From: DASRSS01 sp963799045
GTDB taxonomy: Bacteria > Actinomycetota > Actinomycetes > Mycobacteriales > Jatrophihabitantaceae
Reading direction: 5' to 3'
Length of the DNA: 64,000 nt
Assembly: GCA_963799045.1 (NCBI GenBank)
Contig: CAWCVN010000005.1
Span: 620,001-684,000 of the forward strand
Part shown: positions 60,726-64,000 of the stretch, piece after piece
How the letters are laid out: the number at the start of each line of letters is the position of its first letter
How positions within the stretch are numbered: the stretch's first letter is position 1
Made by a program: the position numbers and the translations under genes
Notes under the pieces: model-generated
Databases searched by the model: none
What the model saw: the letters and a program-made list of their open reading frames with translations, nothing else
Told to the model about the DNA's origin: nothing

Positions 60726-61127
60726 ATGACTCTGGCCTCGACCCCGCATGAATCCGACGCCGGCCGGCACGGCGTCAGCACTGTGCTGGCCGACAGAACC
60801 CGAGCGTCCGTCAGCGTTCGCCGAGATCTCGACGCCGCCGGCATCGGCTGCCTGGAACGGGTGCTCGATGCCCACTACGCGGCCGGGCGTCGCTTCCTTC
60901 GGATCAACCTGGCCGGCGTCAGCCAGCTGGACTCGAAGCTGGTCGCGTTGCTCGAGCGCACCCACTACCGGATGTTGGCCAGCCGCGGCACGTCGATCGT
61001 GACCGGCGCCCGCCGGGAGATCATGCGGACCCTGGCCGACCTCGGACTCGACCGCGTCCTGCTGCTGGTCGAGACCAGCGCGGACGAGGAGGTCGTGACC
61101 CTCACTCCGGCAGGACGCCGGTCCTGA
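60726..61127 (+). CDS. STAS-domain protein (anti-sigma antagonist type)
   Basis: A 133-residue protein with the SpoIIAA-like fold: an opening strand, DLDAAGIGCLERVLDAHYAAGRRFLRINLAGVSQLDSKLVALLERTHYRM, then GTSIVTGARREIMRTLADLGL. The phosphorylatable serine would be in QLDSKLVALL. It could release a sigma factor from an anti-sigma factor; no partner gene is adjacent. Start: ATG 60726 with GGGAG upstream. Its tail overlaps the convergent GAF-ANTAR gene by 26 bp. Confidence 0.78.
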   Translation: MTLASTPHESDAGRHGVSTVLADRTRASVSVRRDLDAAGIGCLERVLDAHYAAGRRFLRINLAGVSQLDSKLVALLERTHYRMLASRGTSIVTGARREIMRTLADLGLDRVLLLVETSADEEVVTLTPAGRRS

Positions 61128-61839
61128 CGAGGTTCTCGGCGATCTCGCGGAGCCGCACGTGCGTTCGTTGCGAGATGTGCACCATCAGGTCGAACGCCCC
61201 GCTCGCGGTCAGCTTGTGCCGCTCGATCAGAATGCCGATCGCCTGACCGATGATCTCGCGGCTGGTCAACGCGACGTTCAGGTTCGCTTCCCGCTCGGCC
61301 GCCGCCAGCGCGACGCCGATGTGCGTCGCGTACGCGTGCGCGACCCGGACCGCTTCGTCATCGAAGGCTGCCGGCCGCGTCGAGTAGAGATTCAAAGCGC
61401 CGACCTTGTTGCGGTCGGTGGCCAGCCAGCACGCGAGCACGCTGCGCACGCCGAGTTCCGTGGCGGCGTCGGTGAACCGCGGGTGCGTGCCGTCGGCCTG
61501 CAGGTCATCGATGCGCACCGTCGTGTGCTCGGTGAGCGAGGTGATGCACGGCCCCTCGCCGAGCCTGTGCTGCAGGCGATCGCACGCCTCGGCAAGCGGG
61601 CCGACGCTGGCGGGCGTGGTCAGGCCGGCGCCCTTCAACACCAGCGACATGCCCGCCTGCTCGCAGCCGGGAACCAGGTCGATCGCCCGCTTGAGCGCCC
61701 GCTGTAGCGCGGCATCGGTGGGTGCGTCCGCAGCGAGGTCCGCAGCCAGATCGGCCAACTGCAGGGCCACCTCCGACGTGGCGCTGCGTGCCGCGTCGGG
61801 GGCGGCGTCAGCGGCCGTGCGCACGTCCTCGATGTTCAT
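61102..61839 (-). CDS. GAF-ANTAR domain regulator
   Basis: A 245-residue protein: a GAF sensory domain (about 40-180, with GEGPCITSLTEHTTVRIDD and VGALNLYSTRPAAFDDEA) followed by an ANTAR RNA-binding domain (about 185-243, SREIIGQAIGILIERHKLTASGAF and HVRLREIAENLVRTG). Such proteins bind paired hexaloop hairpins in RNA to stop termination. No target hairpin pair was recognised in the window. Start: ATG 61839 with GGAAAG about 10 nt upstream. It is divergent from the GH20 gene. Confidence 0.9.
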   Translation of the reverse strand: MNIEDVRTAADAAPDAARSATSEVALQLADLAADLAADAPTDAALQRALKRAIDLVPGCEQAGMSLVLKGAGLTTPASVGPLAEACDRLQHRLGEGPCITSLTEHTTVRIDDLQADGTHPRFTDAATELGVRSVLACWLATDRNKVGALNLYSTRPAAFDDEAVRVAHAYATHIGVALAAAEREANLNVALTSREIIGQAIGILIERHKLTASGAFDLMVHISQRTHVRLREIAENLVRTGVLPE

Positions 61840-61914
61840 AGCCTGATTCTTTCCGGACGTGGCGGTGAGCAAACGGATGACCGGTATGCCTGTGACATAA
61901 CTCTTGTCAGGTTC

Positions 61915-61962
61915 GGTCTAAAGGTGTAGACCATGAACTGGTTGACAAATTGGCCTAAACCA
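61915..61962 (+). promoter_or_regulatory. DasR-box-like sites upstream of the GH20 gene
   Basis: AGGTGTAGACCA (61922-61933) and TGGCCTAAACCA (61951-61962) each match 10 of 12 bases of the DasR core TGGTCTAGACCA. GGTCTA (61915-61920) with TAGACC (61927-61932) forms a further inverted repeat. The second site sits just after a TTGACA -35-like hexamer (61942-61947), inside the promoter. Such boxes control N-acetylglucosamine use in streptomycetes, which fits the gene downstream. Confidence 0.6.
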
Positions 61963-62003
61963 ATCTGAGGACGGTTGGGGGCCGAGCGGAAGAGGGGCTT
62001 CGC

Positions 62004-64000
62004 ATGTCGCGAACGAGCATGTCGCGAACGAGTCGGAACTGGGTGGGTGCTCTGGTCGTGGCGGCGCTGACCGCGCTGGGCATGGGCCTGGCGCCGGGCG
62101 CCTCGGGCAGGCCCGTCGGGCGCGCCGACTCCGCGCCCCCCGCGCCGAAGGTCATTCCTGCGCCCGTGTCGCTGCAGACCGGTACCGGCACCTTCGCGTT
62201 GGGCCCGTGGACGACGATCGTGGCCTCGTCACGGGGTGCCGTCGGCGTCGCGCGCGATCTCGCCTCGGAGCTGCGGCCGGCGACGGGATTCCCGCTGCCG
62301 GTCGTCGCCGGCGGTCGGCACGGCCGCGGCTCCCACCGCTGGTGGCGCGGCGGGCCCAGCCGAATCACCCTCACGGTCGCGCACCCCGCGGTGCTGTCCG
62401 GGCACCCGGACGGATACCGGCTGCAGGTGAGCACGCGTCGCGTCGAGCTCAGCGCACCGAGTGCCGCGGGCCTGTTCCACGGCGCGCAGACCATCCGTCA
62501 GCTGCTGCCCGGCTGGATCGACAGCCCGACTCCGGTGGTCGGCCCGTGGACGATGCCGGCGGTCTCGATCATCGACTACCCGCGCTACGCCTACCGCGGC
62601 GTGATGGTCGACATCGCGCGGCACTTCGAGCCGCCGTCCGCGGTGGAACGCATCATCGACGTCGCGTCCGAGTACAAGATGAACACCCTGCACCTGCACC
62701 TGAGCGACGACCAGGGCTTCCGGGTCGCGATCAACGGCTTCCCGCGCCTGACGTCCATCGGGGCGCAGGGCTCGGTCGGCACGCACGGGCGCCCCATGGA
62801 CCCTGGCGGCTACTGGACCCAGCGGGACTACCGGCAGGTCGTTCGCTACGCGGCTGCCCATTTCATGACCGTGGTCCCCGAGGTCGACTCGCCGAGCCAC
62901 AACAACGCGATCGTGATGTCCGAGTACAACGACACCGCGAATCCGCTGCTGGACGGCAACCCGCAGGACATTAACTGCGGAGACGTGTCGCCGCCGGAGT
63001 GGAACTACAGCACGGCCGTCGGCTACAGCGGCATGTGCCCGGACAGCAGCAACACCTGGGCCATCTACACCGCGATCATCGACCAGTTGTCGGCGATGTC
63101 CAGCAGCCCGTACTACGACCTCGGCGGCGACGAGGCGCACCCGTTCACCCCGGCGAAGTACTCCGAGTTCATCAACAAGGAGACGCCGATCGTCCAGGCC
63201 GCCGGCAAGACGCCGATGGGCTGGGCGGACGGTTTCGCCACCACCGCGGGCACGAACCCGCCGGCCGGATCCGTGGCCGAGGCGTGGATGCCGGGTGCGA
63301 GCGACGGGGCTGCGGCGGTGCGGAAGGGGATGAAGGTGATCATGTCCCCAGCCGACCACGCCTACCTCGACCAGAGCTACCCCAACGACCACAGCGGACT
63401 CGGGCTCGGCTGGGCCTGCCGGGGCTGCGACCTGGACGTCAACTACAACTGGGACCCCGGGGCGTACCCAGGTGTTCCGGACAGCAGCGTCATCGGCGTC
63501 GAGGGAGCCCTGTGGAGCGAGACGATCCCGACTCTCGCTGACGCCGAGTACCTGCTGCTGCCACGCTTGATGGCGATCGCGGAGATCGGCTGGTCGCCCA
63601 AGGCCGACCGCAGCGGGCCGACCAGCGCGGCGTTCCAGGACTTCGTAGCGAGAGTCGCCGCGCAGGGCAGCCGGCTGCAGGCGGCCGGGCTGAACTTCTA
63701 CACGACGACGCAGGTGCCCTGGCGGCTCGACGGCACGGCCGTCTACCCGCACCGGCGCACCCGGGATGAGCTAGGCGTGGTGTCCGCACCCGGCTACGCA
63801 CCCGGGGACGTGACCGCGACCGTCACCTGGGGCGACGGCAGCACCACCGACGCCACGGTGACCGGCACGGCGCCCAGCCCGGGGCGGGTGAACGGCCTGT
63901 ACGCAATCTCCGCGCAGCACCCGCGGGGCGGCGCCCGGCCGGCCACCGTGACGGTCACCGCTGGCAGCCAGAGCACGAGCTTCCGCACCTGGGTCTGGGC
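62004..64000 (+). CDS. Secreted beta-N-acetylhexosaminidase, GH20 (3' end outside window)
   Basis: At least 665 residues, open at the right edge. After a signal peptide (ALVVAALTALGMGLAPGASG) comes a GH20b N-terminal domain (about 45-190) and the GH20 barrel from RYAYRGVMVDIARHFEP onward. The catalytic pair is Asp376-Glu377 in YYDLGGDEAHPF, and LHLHLSDDQGFRVAI is the conserved substrate loop. From about residue 595 a beta domain with YAPGDVTATVTWGDGS follows. It releases GlcNAc from chitin or glycoconjugates outside the cell. The start is duplicated: ATGTCGCGAACGAGC occurs twice (62004-62018 and 62019-62033), so ATG 62019 is an alternative. Confidence 0.93.
   Translation, partial: MSRTSMSRTSRNWVGALVVAALTALGMGLAPGASGRPVGRADSAPPAPKVIPAPVSLQTGTGTFALGPWTTIVASSRGAVGVARDLASELRPATGFPLPVVAGGRHGRGSHRWWRGGPSRITLTVAHPAVLSGHPDGYRLQVSTRRVELSAPSAAGLFHGAQTIRQLLPGWIDSPTPVVGPWTMPAVSIIDYPRYAYRGVMVDIARHFEPPSAVERIIDVASEYKMNTLHLHLSDDQGFRVAINGFPRLTSIGAQGSVGTHGRPMDPGGYWTQRDYRQVVRYAAAHFMTVVPEVDSPSHNNAIVMSEYNDTANPLLDGNPQDINCGDVSPPEWNYSTAVGYSGMCPDSSNTWAIYTAIIDQLSAMSSSPYYDLGGDEAHPFTPAKYSEFINKETPIVQAAGKTPMGWADGFATTAGTNPPAGSVAEAWMPGASDGAAAVRKGMKVIMSPADHAYLDQSYPNDHSGLGLGWACRGCDLDVNYNWDPGAYPGVPDSSVIGVEGALWSETIPTLADAEYLLLPRLMAIAEIGWSPKADRSGPTSAAFQDFVARVAAQGSRLQAAGLNFYTTTQVPWRLDGTAVYPHRRTRDELGVVSAPGYAPGDVTATVTWGDGSTTDATVTGTAPSPGRVNGLYAISAQHPRGGARPATVTVTAGSQSTSFRTWVW

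Overview
The window is high-GC DNA from an actinomycete. The evidence is the GC-rich codon usage, dense GTG starts, many apparently leaderless promoters, DUF222/HNH proteins, a CysO-CysM-Mec sulfur-carrier set, an F420-dependent (LLM) enzyme, an ANTAR regulator and a nickel superoxide dismutase. The gene order pncB - clpS - DUF2017 - mec - cysO - cysM - rhomboid - murI - MBL phosphodiesterase - (gap) - rph - rdgB follows the Mycobacterium tuberculosis Rv1330c-Rv1341 block. The genus cannot be fixed from this sequence; a soil lineage near Frankiales would fit.

Region by region. 1-9.6 kb is the conserved block: 3' end of serB, a pair of 64-bp repeats, pncB with a small membrane protein, clpS, and cysteine biosynthesis by the CysO route. 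A sulfite-oxidase-type molybdoenzyme, a rhomboid protease, murI and an Rv1339-like metallo-beta-lactamase-fold protein follow. 9.6-28 kb is an insertion relative to that block: a broken endoglycoceramidase-like GH5 gene, a TetR regulator, a YjbQ protein, a large AfsR/BTAD-type regulator, a DrrAB-type ABC exporter, a Tat-exported phospholipase C, an ISL3 transposase remnant, a DUF222/HNH gene, a PadR-controlled ABC/methyltransferase operon and a phosphoribosyltransferase-hydrolase fusion. 28.2-31.4 kb resumes with rph, rdgB, a zinc alcohol dehydrogenase and a PIG-L deacetylase, most carrying apparent frameshifts. 31.4-35 kb holds a VOC protein, a degenerate second DUF222 copy and a three-gene secreted/membrane cluster (DUF6230, DUF6114, exported protein). 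35-39 kb holds tRNA-Lys(CUU), sodN, a cation diffusion facilitator, a shortened cyclic-nucleotide-binding protein and an Rv2629-like protein. 39-46.5 kb is one leftward operon running from ctaD through formate dehydrogenase to a hemerythrin protein. 46.7-53 kb holds transporters, an Fpg/Nei glycosylase, an ATP-dependent DNA ligase and a beta-hydroxyacid dehydrogenase. 53.2-60.6 kb is a rightward, mostly stop/start-overlapping operon: DUF1360, holin-X-like, DUF3618, a three-subunit PaoABC-like molybdenum hydroxylase, an MFS exporter and an F420-dependent oxidoreductase. The end holds STAS and GAF-ANTAR regulators and a GH20 beta-N-acetylhexosaminidase cut by the window edge, preceded by DasR-box-like sites.

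How the parts work together. CysO carries thiocarboxylate sulfur to the CysM acceptor and Mec releases cysteine. The formate dehydrogenase alpha, iron-sulfur and NrfD subunits would feed electrons from formate into the membrane, and sharing an operon with cytochrome oxidase subunit I suggests formate-linked respiration. The Pao-like hydroxylase probably oxidises aldehydes or heteroaromatics beside an efflux pump. The GH5, GH20 and phospholipase C genes point to an extracellular scavenging life style.

A recurring technical point: at least ten single-base frame breaks cluster at 9.9-12.8 kb, 20.7 kb and 28.7-31.2 kb, in genes whose protein similarity is otherwise intact. They may be sequence errors rather than real decay; raw reads would decide.
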